NCBI GenBank assembly: GCA_036245805.1 | Contig: BTRK01000004.1 | Coordinates: forward strand, 310,001 to 374,000 | Direction: 5' to 3' | Source: Pristionchus mayeri | Taxonomy: Eukaryota; Nematoda; Chromadorea; Rhabditida; Neodiplogasteridae | DNA length: 64,000 bases | In this document: positions 23,753 to 37,373 of the stretch, piece after piece | How the letters are laid out: every line of letters begins with the position of its first letter | How positions within the stretch are numbered: the stretch's first letter is position 1 | The notes under the pieces: model-generated | Database searches by the model: none | Told to the model about the DNA's origin: nothing | What the model saw: the letters and a program-made list of their open reading frames with translations, nothing else | Program-made: the position numbers and the translations under genes

Positions 23753-26700
23753 GGTTAAGGCAGGCAGGACCCATAGTTAAGGGAGGACCCATTGTTAATG
23801 CAGGCCCCATGGTTAAGGGAGGACCCAAAGTTGAGGCAGGGCCCATGGTTAATGCACGACCCACGGTTAAGGCAGGACCCATGGTTAAGGGAGGACCCGT
23901 GGTTAAGGCAGGACCCATAGTTAAGGCAGGACCCATAGTTAAGGCAGGACCCATAGTTAAGGCAGGACCCATAGTTAAGGCAGGACCCATTGTTAATGCA
24001 GGACCCATGGTTAAGGTAAGACCCATGGGTTAGGCAGGGCCCATGGTTAAGGCAGGACCTATGGTTAAGGTAAGACCCATGGTTATGGCAGGACCCATGG
24101 TTAAGGTTAAGACCCATGAGTAAGGCAGGACCCATGGTTAAGGCACGTCCCATGGTTAAGGCAGGACCCATGGTTAAGGTAAGACCCATGGGTTATGCAG
24201 GGCCCATTGTTAAGGCAGGACCTATGGTTAAGGTAAGACCCATGGTTATGGCAGGACCCATGGTTAAGGTAGGACCCATGGTTAAGGCAGGACCCATGGT
24301 TATGGCAGGACCCATGGTTAAGGCAGGACCCATGGTTAATGCAGGACCCACGGTTAAGGCTAGACCCATGGTTAAGGGAGGACCCGTGGTTAAGGCAGGA
24401 CCCATAGTTAAGGCAGGACCCATGGTTAAGGTAACACCCATGGTTAATGCAGGACCCATGGTTAAGGCAGGACCCATGGTTAAGTTAAGATCCATGAGTA
24501 AGGCAGGACCCATGGTTAAGGCAGGACCCATGGTTAAGGCAGGACCCATGGTTAAGGCAGGACCCATGGTTATGGCAGGACCCATGGTTAAGGCAGGACC
24601 CATGGTTAAGGTAAGACCCATGGTTAAGGCACGTCCCATGGTTAAGGTAAGACCCATGGTTAAGGCACGTCCAATGGTTAAGGTAAGACCCATGGTTATG
24701 GCAGGACCCATAGTTAAGGCAGGACCTATTGTTAAGGCAGGACCCATGGTTAAGGTAGGCAGGACCCATAGTTAAGGGAGGACCCATTGTTAATGCAGGA
24801 CCCATGGTTAAGGGAGGACCCAAAGTTGAGGCAGGGCCCATGGTTAATGCACGACCCACGGTTAAGGCAGGACCCATGGTTAAGGGAGGACCCGTGGTTA
24901 AGGCAGGACCAATAGTTAAGGCAGGACCCATAGTTAAGGCAGGACCCATGGTTAAGGTAACACCCATGGTTAATGCAGGACCCATGGTTAAGGCAGGACC
25001 CATGGTTAAGGTAACACCCATGGTTAATGCAGGACCCATGGTTAAGGCAGGACCCATGGTTAAGTTAAGATCCATGAGTAAGGCAGGACCCATGGTTAAG
25101 GCAGGACCCATGGTTAAGGCAGGACCCATGGTTAAGGCAGGACCCATGGTTATGGCAGGACCCATGGTTAAGGCAGGACCCATGGTTAAGGTAAGACCCA
25201 TGGTTAAGGCACGTCCCATGGTTAAGGTAAGACCCATGGTTAAGGCACGTCCCATGGTTAAGGTAAGACCCATGGTTATGGCAGGACCCATAGTTAAGGC
25301 AGGACCCATAGTTAAGGCAGGACCTATTGTTAAGGCAGGACCCATGGTTAAGGTAGGCAGGACCCATAGTTAAGGGAGGACCCATTGTTAATGCAGGACC
25401 CATGGTTAAGGGAGGACCCAAAGTTGAGGCAGGGCCCATGGTTAATGCACGACCCACGGTTAAGGCAGGACCCATGGTTAAGGGAGGACCCGTGGTTAAG
25501 GCAGGACCCATAGTTAAGGCAGGACCCATAGTTAAGGCAGGACCCATGGTTAAGGTAACACCCATGGTTAATGCAGGACCCATGGTTAAGGCAGGACCCA
25601 TGGTTAAGTTAAGATCCATGGTTAAGGCAGGACCCATGGTTAAGTTAAGATCCATGAGTAAGGCAGGACCCATGGTTAAGGCAGGACCCATGGTTAAGGC
25701 AGGACCCATGGTTATGGCAGGACCCATGGTTAAGGCAGGACCCATGGTTAAGGTAAGACCCATGGTTAAGGCACGTCCCATGGTTAAGGTAAGACCCATG
25801 GTTAAGGCACGTCCCATGGTTAAGGTAAGACCCATGGTTATGGCAGGACCCATAGTTAAGGCAGGACCCATAGTTAAGGCAGGACCTATTGTTAAGGCAG
25901 GACCCATGGTTAAGGTAGGCAGGACCCATAGTTAAGGGAGGACCCATTGTTAATGCAGGACCCATGGTTAAGGGAGGACCCAAAGTTGAGGCAGGGCCCA
26001 TGGTTAATGCAGGACCCTTGGTTAAGGGAGGACCCAAAGTTGAGGCAGGACCCATGGTTAAGGCAGGCGGGACCCATAGTTAAGGCAGGAACCATTGTTA
26101 ATGCTGGACCCATGGTTAAGGCAGGACCAATGGTTAAGTTAAGACCCATGAGTAAGGCAGGACCCATGGTTAAGGCATATCCCATAGTTAAGGCAGGACC
26201 CATAGTTAAGGCAGGACCCATTGTTAATGCAGGACCCATGGTTAAGGCAGGACCAATGGTTAAGTTAAGACCCATGAGTAAGGCAGGACCCATGGTTAAG
26301 GCATATCCCATGGTTAAGGCAGGACCCATGGTTAAGATAAGACCCATGGTTAAGGCAGGACCCATGGTTAAGGTAAGACCCATGGTTATGGCAGGACCCA
26401 TGGTTAAGGTAGGACCCATGGTTAAGGCATATCCCATGGTTAAGTTAAGATCCATGAGTAAGGCAGGACCCATGGTTAAGGCATATCCCATGGTTAAGGC
26501 AGGACCCATGGTTAAGGAAGGACCCGTGGTTAAGGCAGGACCCATAGTTAAGGCAGGACCTATTGTTAAGGCTGGACCCATGGTTAAGGCAGGCAGAACC
26601 CATAGTTAAGGGAGGACCCATTGTTAATGCAGGACCCATGGTTAAGGGAGGACCCAAAGTTGAGGCAGGACCCATGGTTAAGGCAGGCGGGACCCATAGT

Positions 26701-27273
26701 TAAGGCAGGACCCATTGTTAATGCAGGGCCCATGGTTAATGCACGACCCACGGTTAAGGCAGGACCCATGGTTAATGCAGGACCCATGGTTAAGGGAGGA
26801 CCCAAAGTTGAGGCAGGGCCCATGGTTAATGCACGACCCACGGTTAAGGCAGGACCCGTGGTTAAGGCAGGACCCATAGTTAAGGCAGGACCCATAGTTA
26901 AGGCAGGACCCATAGTTAAGGCAGGACCCATTGTTAATGCAGGACCCATGGTTAAGGCAGGACCAATGGTTAAGTTAAGACCCATGAGTAAGGCAGGACC
27001 CATGGTTAAGGCATATCCCATGGTTAAGGCAGGACCCATGGTTAAGGTAAGACCCATGGGTTAGGCAGGGCCCATGGTTAAGGCAGGACCTATGGTTAAG
27101 GTAAGACCCATGGTTATGGCAGGACCCATGGTTAAGGTAGGACCCATGGTTATGGCAGGACCCATGGTTAATGCACGACCCACGGTTAAGGCAGGACCCA
27201 TGGTTAAGGGAGGACCCATAGTTAAGGCAGGACCCATAGTTAAGGCAGGACCTATTGTTAAGGCAGGACCCAT
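23753..27273 (+). repeat. 3,521-bp unit of the 23753/27274 duplication
   Basis: Landmarks are 23753, 24099, 24748, 25346, 25908, 26056, 26582 and 26676, with the next unit starting at 27274. Compared with 27274 onward it lacks one 671-bp unit, so the offset grows from 3,521 to 4,192, and it has one monomer less before 25908 (30 instead of 31). It carries the gctaga marker near 24360. Against 20250 the offset is 3,503, so three successive units descend from one ancestor. Confidence 0.87.
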
Positions 27274-30200
27274 GGTTAAGGCAGGCAGGACCCATAGTTA
27301 AGGGAGGACCCATTGTTAATGCAGGCCCCATGGTTAAGGGAGGACCCAAAGTTGAGGCAGGGCCCATGGTTAATGCACGACCCACGGTTAAGGCAGGACC
27401 CATGGTTAAGGGAGGACCCGTGGTTAAGGCAGGACCCATAGTTAAGGCAGGACCCATAGTTAAGGCAGGACCCATAGTTAAGGCAGGACCCATAGTTAAG
27501 GCAGGACCCATTGTTAATGCAGGACCCATGGTTAAGGTAAGACCCATGGGTTAGGCAGGGCCCATGGTTAAGGCAGGACCTATGGTTAAGGTAAGACCCA
27601 TGGTTATGGCAGGACCCATGGTTAAGGTTAAGACCCATGAGTAAGGCAGGACCCATGGTTAAGGCACGTCCCATGGTTAAGGCAGGACCCATGGTTAAGG
27701 TAAGACCCATGGGTTATGCAGGGCCCATTGTTAAGGCAGGACCTATGGTTAAGGTAAGACCCATGGTTATGGCAGGACCCATGGTTAAGGTAGGACCCAT
27801 GGTTAAGGCAGGACCCATGGTTATGGCAGGACCCATGGTTAAGGCAGGACCCATGGTTAATGCAGGACCCACGGTTAAGGCAGGACCCATGGTTAAGGGA
27901 GGACCCGTGGTTAAGGCAGGACCCATAGTTAAGGCAGGACCCATGGTTAAGGCAGGCAGGACCCATAGTTAAGGGAGGACCCATTGTTAATGCAGGCCCC
28001 ATGGTTAAGGGAGGACCCAAAGTTGAGGCAGGGCCCATGGTTAATGCACGACCCACGGTTAAGGCAGGACCCATGGTTAAGGGAGGACCCGTGGTTAAGG
28101 CAGGACCCATAGTTAAGGCAGGACCCATAGTTAAGGCAGGACCCATAGTTAAGGCAGGACCCATAGTTAAGGCAGGACCCATTGTTAATGCAGGACCCAT
28201 GGTTAAGGTAAGACCCATGGGTTAGGCAGGGCCCATGGTTAAGGCAGGACCTATGGTTAAGGTAAGACCCATGGTTATGGCAGGACCCATGGTTAAGGTT
28301 AAGACCCATGAGTAAGGCAGGACCCATGGTTAAGGCACGTCCCATGGTTAAGGCAGGACCCATGGTTAAGGTAAGACCCATGGGTTATGCAGGGCCCATT
28401 GTTAAGGCAGGACCTATGGTTAAGGTAAGACCCATGGTTATGGCAGGACCCATGGTTAAGGTAGGACCCATGGTTAAGGCAGGACCCATGGTTATGGCAG
28501 GACCCATGGTTAAGGCAGGACCCATGGTTAATGCAGGACCCACGGTTAAGGCTCGACCCATGGTTAAGGGAGGACCCGTGGTTAAGGCAGGACCCATAGT
28601 TAAGGCAGGACCCATGGTTAAGGTAACACCCATGGTTAATGCAGGACCCATGGTTAAGGCAGGACCCATGGTTAAGTTAAGATCCATGAGTAAGGCAGGA
28701 CCCATGGTTAAGGCAGGACCCATGGTTAAGGCAGGACCCATGGTTAAGGCAGGACCCATGGTTATGGCAGGACCCATGGTTAAGGCAGGACCCATGGTTA
28801 AGGTAAGACCCATGGTTAAGGCACGTCCCATGGTTAAGGTAAGACCCATGGTTAAGGCACGTCCAATGGTTAAGGTAAGACCCATGGTTATGGCAGGACC
28901 CATAGTTAAGGCAGGACCTATTGTTAAGGCAGGACCCATGGTTAAGGTAGGCAGGACCCATAGTTAAGGGAGGACCCATTGTTAATGCAGGACCCATGGT
29001 TAAGGGAGGACCCAAAGTTGAGGCAGGGCCCATGGTTAATGCACGACCCACGGTTAAGGCAGGACCCATGGTTAAGGGAGGACCCGTGGTTAAGGCAGGA
29101 CCAATAGTTAAGGCAGGACCCATAGTTAAGGCAGGACCCATGGTTAAGGTAACACCCATGGTTAATGCAGGACCCATGGTTAAGGCAGGACCCATGGTTA
29201 AGGTAACACCCATGGTTAATGCAGGACCCATGGTTAAGGCAGGACCCATGGTTAAGTTAAGATCCATGAGTAAGGCAGGACCCATGGTTAAGGCAGGACC
29301 CATGGTTAAGGCAGGACCCATGGTTAAGGCAGGACCCATGGTTATGGCAGGACCCATGGTTAAGGCAGGACCCATGGTTAAGGTAAGACCCATGGTTAAG
29401 GCACGTCCCATGGTTAAGGTAAGACCCATGGTTAAGGCACGTCCCATGGTTAAGGTAAGACCCATGGTTATGGCAGGACCCATAGTTAAGGCAGGACCCA
29501 TAGTTAAGGCAGGACCTATTGTTAAGGCAGGACCCATGGTTAAGGTAGGCAGGACCCATAGTTAAGGGAGGACCCATTGTTAATGCAGGACCCATGGTTA
29601 AGGGAGGACCCAAAGTTGAGGCAGGGCCCATGGTTAATGCACGACCCACGGTTAAGGCAGGACCCATGGTTAAGGGAGGACCCGTGGTTAAGGCAGGACC
29701 CATAGTTAAGGCAGGACCCATAGTTAAGGCAGGACCCATGGTTAAGGTAACACCCATGGTTAATGCAGGACCCATGGTTAAGGCAGGACCCATGGTTAAG
29801 TTAAGATCCATGGTTAAGGCAGGACCCATGGTTAAGTTAAGATCCATGAGTAAGGCAGGACCCATGGTTAAGGCAGGACCCATGGTTAAGGCAGGACCCA
29901 TGGTTAAGGCAGGACCCATGGTTATGGCAGGACCCATGGTTAAGGCAGGACCCATGGTTAAGGTAAGACCCATGGTTAAGGCACGTCCCATGGTTAAGGT
30001 AAGACCCATGGTTAAGGCACGTCCCATGGTTAAGGTAAGACCCATGGTTATGGCAGGACCCATAGTTAAGGCAGGACCCATAGTTAAGGCAGGACCTATT
30101 GTTAAGGCAGGACCCATGGTTAAGGTAGGCAGGACCCATAGTTAAGGGAGGACCCATTGTTAATGCAGGACCCATGGTTAAGGGAGGACCCAAAGTTGAG

Positions 30201-30341
30201 GCAGGGCCCATGGTTAATGCAGGACCCTTGGTTAAGGGAGGACCCAAAGTTGAGGCAGGACCCATGGTTAAGGCAGGCGGGACCCATAGTTAAGGCAGGA
30301 ACCATTGTTAATGCTGGACCCATGGTTAAGGCAGGACCAAT
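26946..30341 (+). repeat. Higher-order block, copy 3 of positions 1-3396
   Basis: Landmarks 27274, 27620, 27945, 28291, 28940, 29538 and 30118 match copy 2 at +10,128, including both 671-bp units. At the marker monomer it has gctcga (28551), against gctaga in the three middle copies and gcagga in copy 1. Confidence 0.9.
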
Positions 30342-30611
30342 GGTTAAGTTAAGACCCATGAGTAAGGCAGGACCCATGGTTAAGGCATATCCCATAGTTA
30401 AGGCAGGACCCATAGTTAAGGCAGGACCCATTGTTAATGCAGGACCCATGGTTAAGGCAGGACCAATGGTTAAGTTAAGACCCATGAGTAAGGCAGGACC
30501 CATGGTTAAGGCATATCCCATGGTTAAGGCAGGACCCATGGTTAAGATAAGACCCATGGTTAAGGCAGGACCCATGGTTAAGGTAAGACCCATGGTTATG
30601 GCAGGACCCAT
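30342..30611 (+). repeat. gcatatccc/gataag linker
   Basis: Fifteen regular monomers carry ccaatgg, ttaagacccatgag, gcatatccc, catagtt and gataag variants. It matches the linkers beginning near 4221, 22646 and 26131, and joins block copy 3 to the distant duplicate that starts at 30612. Confidence 0.8.
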
Positions 30612-33600
30612 GGTTAAGGTAGGACCCATGGTTAAGGCATATCCCATGGTTAAGTTAAGATCCATGAGTAAGGCAGGACCCATGGTTAAGGCATATCCCA
30701 TGGTTAAGGCAGGACCCATGGTTAAGGAAGGACCCGTGGTTAAGGCAGGACCCATAGTTAAGGCAGGACCTATTGTTAAGGCTGGACCCATGGTTAAGGC
30801 AGGCAGAACCCATAGTTAAGGGAGGACCCATTGTTAATGCAGGACCCATGGTTAAGGGAGGACCCAAAGTTGAGGCAGGACCCATGGTTAAGGCAGGCGG
30901 GACCCATAGTTAAGGCAGGACCCATTGTTAATGCAGGGCCCATGGTTAATGCACGACCCACGGTTAAGGCAGGACCCATGGTTAATGCACGACCCACGGT
31001 TAAGGCAGGACCCATGGTTAAGGGAGGACCCGTGGTTAAGGCAGGACCCATAGTTAAGGCAGGACCCATGGTTAAGGTAACACCCATGGTTAATGCAGGA
31101 CCCATGGTTAAGGCAGGACCCATGGTTAAGTTAAGATTCATGAGTAAGGCAGGACCCACGGTTAAGTTAAGATCCATGAGTAAGGCAGGACCCATGGTTA
31201 AGGCAGGACCCATGGTTAAGGCAGGACCCATGGTTAAGGCAGGACCCATGGTTATGGCAGGACCCATGGTTAAGGCAGGACCCATGGTTAAGGTAAGACC
31301 CATGGTTAAGGCACGTCCCATGGTTAAGGTAAGACCCATGGTTAAGGCACGTCCCATGGTTAAGGTAAGACCCAGGGTTATGGCAGGACCCATAGTTAAG
31401 GCAGGACCCATAGTTAAGGCAGGACCTATTGTTAAGGCAGGACCCATGGTTAAGGCAGGCAGGACCCATAGTTAAGGGAGGACCCATTGTTAATGCAGGA
31501 CCCATGGTTAAGGGAGGACCCAAAGTTGAGGCAGGGCCCATGGTTAATGCACGACCCACGGTTAAGGCAGGACCCGTGGTTAAGGCAGGACCCATAGTTA
31601 AGGCAGGACCCATAGTTAAGGCAGGACCCATAGTTAAGGCAGGACCCATTGTTAATGCAGGACCCATGGTTAAGGCAGGACCAATGGTTAAGTTAAGACC
31701 CATGAGTAAGGCAGGACCCATGGTTAAGGCATATCCCATGGTTAAGGCAGGACCCATGGTTAAGGTAAGACCCATGGGTTAGGCAGGGCCCATGGTTAAG
31801 GCAGGACCTATGGTTAAGGTAAGACCCATGGTTATGGCAGGACCCATGGTTAAGGTAGGACCCATGGTTATGGCAGGACCCATGGTTAATGCACGACCCA
31901 CGGTTAAGGCAGGACCCATGGTTAAGGGAGGACCCATAGTTAAGGCAGGACCCATAGTTAAGGCAGGACCTATTGTTAAGGCAGGACCCATGGTTAAGGC
32001 AGGCAGGACCCATAGTTAAGGGAGGACCCATTGTTAATGCAGGCCCCATGGTTAAGGGAGGACCCAAAGTTGAGGCAGGGCCCATGGTTAATGCACGACC
32101 CACGGTTAAGGCAGGACCCATGGTTAAGGGAGGACCCGTGGTTAAGGCAGGACCCATAGTTAAGGCAGGACCCATAGTTAAGGCAGGACCCATAGTTAAG
32201 GCAGGACCCATAGTTAAGGCAGGACCCATTGTTAATGCAGGACCCATGGTTAAGGTAAGACCCATGGGTTAGGCAGGGCCCATGGTTAAGGCAGGACCTA
32301 TGGTTAAGGTAAGACCCATGGTTATGGCAGGACCCATGGTTAAGGTTAAGACCCATGAGTAAGGCAGGACCCATGGTTAAGGCACGTCCCATGGTTAAGG
32401 CAGGACCCATGGTTAAGGTAAGACCCATGGGTTATGCAGGGCCCATTGTTAAGGCAGGACCTATGGTTAAGGTAAGACCCATGGTTATGGCAGGACCCAT
32501 GGTTATGGCAGGACCCATGGTTAAGGCAGGACCCATGGTTAAGGTAAGACCCATGGTTAAGGCACGTCCCATGGTTAAGGTAAGACCCATGGTTAAGGCA
32601 CGTCCCATGGTTAAGGTAAGACCCATGGTTATGGCAGGACCCATAGTTAAGGCAGGACCCATAGTTAAGGCAGGACCTATTGTTAAGGCAGGACCCATGG
32701 TTAAGGTAGGCAGGACCCATAGTTAAGGGAGGACCCATTGTTAATGCAGGACCCATGGTTAAGGGAGGACCCAAAGTTGAGGCAGGGCCCATGGTTAATG
32801 CACGACCCACGGTTAAGGCAGGACCCATGGTTAAGGGAGGACCCGTGGTTAAGGCAGGACCCATAGTTAAGGCAGGACCCATAGTTAAGGCAGGACCCAT
32901 AGTTAAGGCAGGACCCATGGTTAAGGTAACACCCATGGTTAATGCAGGACCCATGGTTAAGGCAGGACCCATGGTTAAGTTAAGATCCATGAGTAAGGCA
33001 GGACCCATGGTTAAGTTAAGATCCATGAGTAAGGCAGGACCCATGGTTAAGGCAGGACCCATGGTTAAGGCAGGACCCATGGTTAAGGCAGGACCCATGG
33101 TTATGGCAGGACCCATGGTTAAGGCAGGACCCATGGTTAAGGTAAGACCCATGGTTAAGGCACGTCCCATGGTTAAGGTAAGACCCATGGTTAAGGCACG
33201 TCCCATGGTTAAGGTAAGACCCATGGTTATGGCAGGACCCATAGTTAAGGCAGGACCCATAGTTAAGGCAGGACCTATTGTTAAGGCAGGACCCATGGTT
33301 AAGGCAGGCAGGACCCATAGTTAAGGGAGGACCCATTGTTAATGCAGGACCCATGGTTAAGGGAGGACCCAAAGTTGAGGCAGGGCCCATGGTTAATGCA
33401 GGACCCTTGGTTAAGGGAGGACCCAAAGTTGAGGCAGGACCCATGGTTAAGGCAGGCGGGACCCATAGTTAAGGCAGGAACCATTGTTAATGCTGGACCC
33501 ATGGTTAAGGCAGGACCAATGGTTAAGTTAAGACCCATGAGTAAGGCAGGACCCATGGTTAAGGCATATCCCATGGTTAAGGCAGGACCCATTGTTAATG

Positions 33601-34466
33601 CAGGACCCATTGTTAATGCAGGTCCCATGGTTAAGGCAGGACCAATGGTTAAGTTAAGACCCATGAGTAAGGCAGGACCCATGGTTAAGGCATATCCCAT
33701 GGTTAAGGCAGGACCCATGGTTAAGATAAGACCCATGGTTAAGGCAGGACCCATGGTTAAGGTAAGACCCATGGGTTAGGCAGGGCCCATGGTTAAGGCA
33801 GGACCTATGGTTAAGGTAAGACCCATGGTTATGGCAGGACCCATGGTTAAGGTAGGACCCATGGTTAAGGCAGGACCCATGGTTAAGGCAGGACCCATAG
33901 TTAAGGCAGGACACATGGTTAAGGCAGGACCCATAGTTAAGATAAGACCCATGGTTAAGGCAGGACCCATGGTTAAGGTAAGACCCATGGTTAAGGCACG
34001 TCCCATGGTTAAGGTAAGACCCATGGTTATGGCAGGACCCATGGTTAAGGCAGGACCCATTGTTAATGCAGGACCCATGGTTAAGGCAGGACTCCATTGT
34101 TAATGCAGGACTCCATTGTTAATGCAGGACCCATGGTTAAGGCAGGACCCATGGTTAAGTTAAGATCCATGAGTAAGGCAGGACCCATGGTTAAGGCATA
34201 TACCATGGTTAAGGCAGGACCCATGGTTAAGGCAGGACCCGTGGTTAAGGCAGGACCCATAGTTAAGGTAGGACCCATAGTTAAGGCAGGACCCATTGTT
34301 AATGCAGGACCAATGGTTAAGTTAAGACCCATGAGTAAGGCAGGACCCATGGTTAAGGCATATCCCATGGTTAAGGCAGGACCCATGGTTAAGATAAGAC
34401 CCATGGTTAAGGCAGGACCCATGGTTAAGGTAAGACCCATGGGCTAGGCAGGGCCCATGGTTAAGG
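30612..34466 (+). repeat. 3,855-bp segment, distant copy of 9973-13827
   Basis: All nine single landmarks and the 19-mer pair lie at +20,639 from their partners. Two private substitutions were seen here (cccaggg at 31375, aggtccc at 33623). The match stops at 34467, where ggtaag replaces ggcagg right after a gggctagg/gggccc couple. That point is also a tandem junction. Confidence 0.88.
32574..34459 (+). repeat. 1,886-bp tandem duplication, copy 1
   Basis: Landmarks 32699, 33297, 33445 and 34079/34098 recur at +1,886 (34585, 35183, 35331, 35965/35984). The unit spans gcacgt/ggtaag monomers at left and the gggctagg monomer at right. Confidence 0.87.
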
Positions 34467-36345
34467 TAAGACCCATGGTTAAGGCACGTCCCATGGTTAA
34501 GGTAAGACCCATGGTTATGGCAGGACCCATAGTTAAGGCAGGACCCATAGTTAAGGTAGGACCTATTGTTAAGGCAGGACCCATGGTTAAGGTAGGCAGG
34601 ACCCATAGTTAAGGGAGGACCCATTGTTAATGCAGGACCCATGGTTAAGGGAGGACCCAAAGTTGAGGCAGGGCCCATGGTTAATGCACGACCCACGGTT
34701 AAGGCAGGACCCATGGTTAAGGGAGGACCCGTGGTTAAGGCAGGACCCATAGTTAAGGCAGGACCCATAGTTAAGGCAGGACCCATAGTTAAGGCAGGAC
34801 CCATGGTTAAGGTAACACCCATGGTTAATGCAGGACCCATGGTTAAGGCAGGACCCATGGTTAAGTTAAGATCCATGAGTAAGGCAGGACCCATGGTTAA
34901 GTTAAGATCCATGAGTAAGGCAGGACCCATGGTTAAGGCAGGACCCATGGTTAAGGCAGGACCCATGGTTAAGGCAGGACCCATGGTTATGGCAGGACCC
35001 ATGGTTAAGGCAGGACCCATGGTTAAGGTAAGACCCATGGTTAAGGCACGTCCCATGGTTAAGGTAAGACCCATGGTTAAGGCACGTCCCATGGTTAAGG
35101 TAAGACCCATGGTTATGGCAGGACCCATAGTTAAGGCAGGACCCATAGTTAAGGCAGGACCTATTGTTAAGGCAGGACCCATGGTTAAGGCAGGCAGGAC
35201 CCATAGTTAAGGGAGGACCCATTGTTAATGCAGGACCCATGGTTAAGGGAGGACCCAAAGTTGAGGCAGGGCCCATGGTTAATGCAGGACCCTTGGTTAA
35301 GGGAGGACCCAAAGTTGAGGCAGGACCCATGGTTAAGGCAGGCGGGACCCATAGTTAAGGCAGGAACCATTGTTAATGCTGGACCCATGGTTAAGGCAGG
35401 ACCAATGGTTAAGTTAAGACCCATGAGTAAGGCAGGACCCATGGTTAAGGCATATCCCATGGTTAAGGCAGGACCCATTGTTAATGCAGGACCCATTGTT
35501 AATGCAGGACCCATGGTTAAGGCAGGACCAATGGTTAAGTTAAGACCCATGAGTAAGGCAGGACCCATGGTTAAGGCATATCCCATGGTTAAGGCAGGAC
35601 CCATGGTTAAGATAAGACCCATGGTTAAGGCAGGACCCATGGTTAAGGTAAGACCCATGGGTTAGGCAGGGCCCATGGTTAAGGCAGGACCTATGGTTAA
35701 GGTAAGACCCATGGTTATGGCAGGACCCATGGTTAAGGTAGGACCCATGGTTAAGGCAGGACCCATGGTTAAGGCAGGACCCATAGTTAAGGCAGGACAC
35801 ATGGTTAAGGCAGGACCCATAGTTAAGATAAGACCCATGGTTAAGGCAGGACCCATGGTTAAGGTAAGACCCATGGTTAAGGCACGTCCCATGGTTAAGG
35901 TAAGACCCATGGTTATGGCAGGACCCATGGTTAAGGCAGGACCCATTGTTAATGCAGGACCCATGGTTAAGGCAGGACTCCATTGTTAATGCAGGACTCC
36001 ATTGTTAATGCAGGACCCATGGTTAAGGCAGGACCCATGGTTAAGTTAAGATCCATGAGTAAGGCAGGACCCATGGTTAAGGCATATACCATGGTTAAGG
36101 CAGGACCCATGGTTAAGGCAGGACCCGTGGTTAAGGCAGGACCCATAGTTAAGGTAGGACCCATAGTTAAGGCAGGACCCATTGTTAATGCAGGACCAAT
36201 GGTTAAGTTAAGACCCATGAGTAAGGCAGGACCCATGGTTAAGGCATATCCCATGGTTAAGGCAGGACCCATGGTTAAGATAAGACCCATGGTTAAGGCA
36301 GGACCCATGGTTAAGGTAAGACCCATGGGCTAGGCAGGGCCCATG
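34460..36345 (+). repeat. 1,886-bp tandem duplication, copy 2
   Basis: It starts at the junction where gggctagg/gggccc passes directly into alternating ggtaag and gcacgt monomers. One substitution against copy 1 is visible (ggtagg near 34557 instead of ggcagg). Its right half was itself duplicated with a 722-bp step. Confidence 0.87.
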
Positions 36346-37373
36346 GTTAAGGCAGGACCTATGGTTAAGGTAAGACCCATGGTTATGGCAGGACCCATGG
36401 TTAAGGTAGGACCCATGGTTAAGGCAGGACCCATGGTTAAGGCAGGACCCATAGTTAAGGCAGGACACATGGTTAAGGCAGGACCCATAGTTAAGGCAGG
36501 ACCCATGGTTAAGGCAGGACCCATGGTTAAGGCAGGACCCATGGTTATGGCAGGACCCATGATTAAGGCAGGACCCATGGTTAAGGTAAGACCCATGGTT
36601 AAGGCACGTCCCATGGTTAAGGTAAGACCCATGGTTATGGCAGGACCCATGGTTAAGGCAGGACCCATTGTTAATGCAGGACCCATGGTTAAGGCAGGAC
36701 TCCATTGTTAATGCAGGACTCCATTGTTAATGCAGGACCCATGGTTAAGGCAGGACCCATGGTTAAGTTAAGATCCATGAGTAAGGCAGGACCCATGGTT
36801 AAGGCATATACCATGGTTAAGGCAGGACCCATGGTTAAGGCAGGACCCGTGGTTAAGGCAGGACCCATAGTTAAGGTAGGACCCATAGTTAAGGCAGGAC
36901 CCATTGTTAATGCAGGACCAATGGTTAAGTTAAGACCCATGAGTAAGGCAGGACCCATGGTTAAGGCATATCCCATGGTTAAGGCAGGACCCATGGTTAA
37001 GATAAGACCCATGGTTAAGGCAGGACCCATGGTTAAGGTAAGACCCATGGGCTAGGCAGGGCCCATGGTTAAGGCAGGACCTATGGTTAAGGTAAGACCC
37101 ATGGTTATAGCAGGACCCATGGTTAAGGTAGGACCCATGGTTAAGGCAGGACCCATGGTTAAGGCAGGACCCATAGTTAAGGCAGGACACATGGTTAAGG
37201 CAGGACTCATAGTTAAGGCAGGACCCATGGTTAAGGCAGGACCCATGGTTAAGGCAGGACCCATGGTTATGGCAGGACCCATGGTTAAGGCAGGACCCAT
37301 GGTTAAGGTAAGACCCATGGTTAAGGCACGTCCCATGGTTAAGGTAAGACCCATGGTTATGGCAGGACCCATA
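36346..37373 (+). repeat. 722-bp tandem step
   Basis: The 19-mer pair at 35965/35984 recurs at 36687/36706 (+722), and the ccaatgg to gggctagg section repeats with it. The interval between pairs is 38 regular monomers. The copy at 36346 has three extra consensus-type monomers with a gatta variant (near 36559) where the earlier unit has gataag. The gatta monomer also occurs near 14034, 16078 and 41048. Confidence 0.82.
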
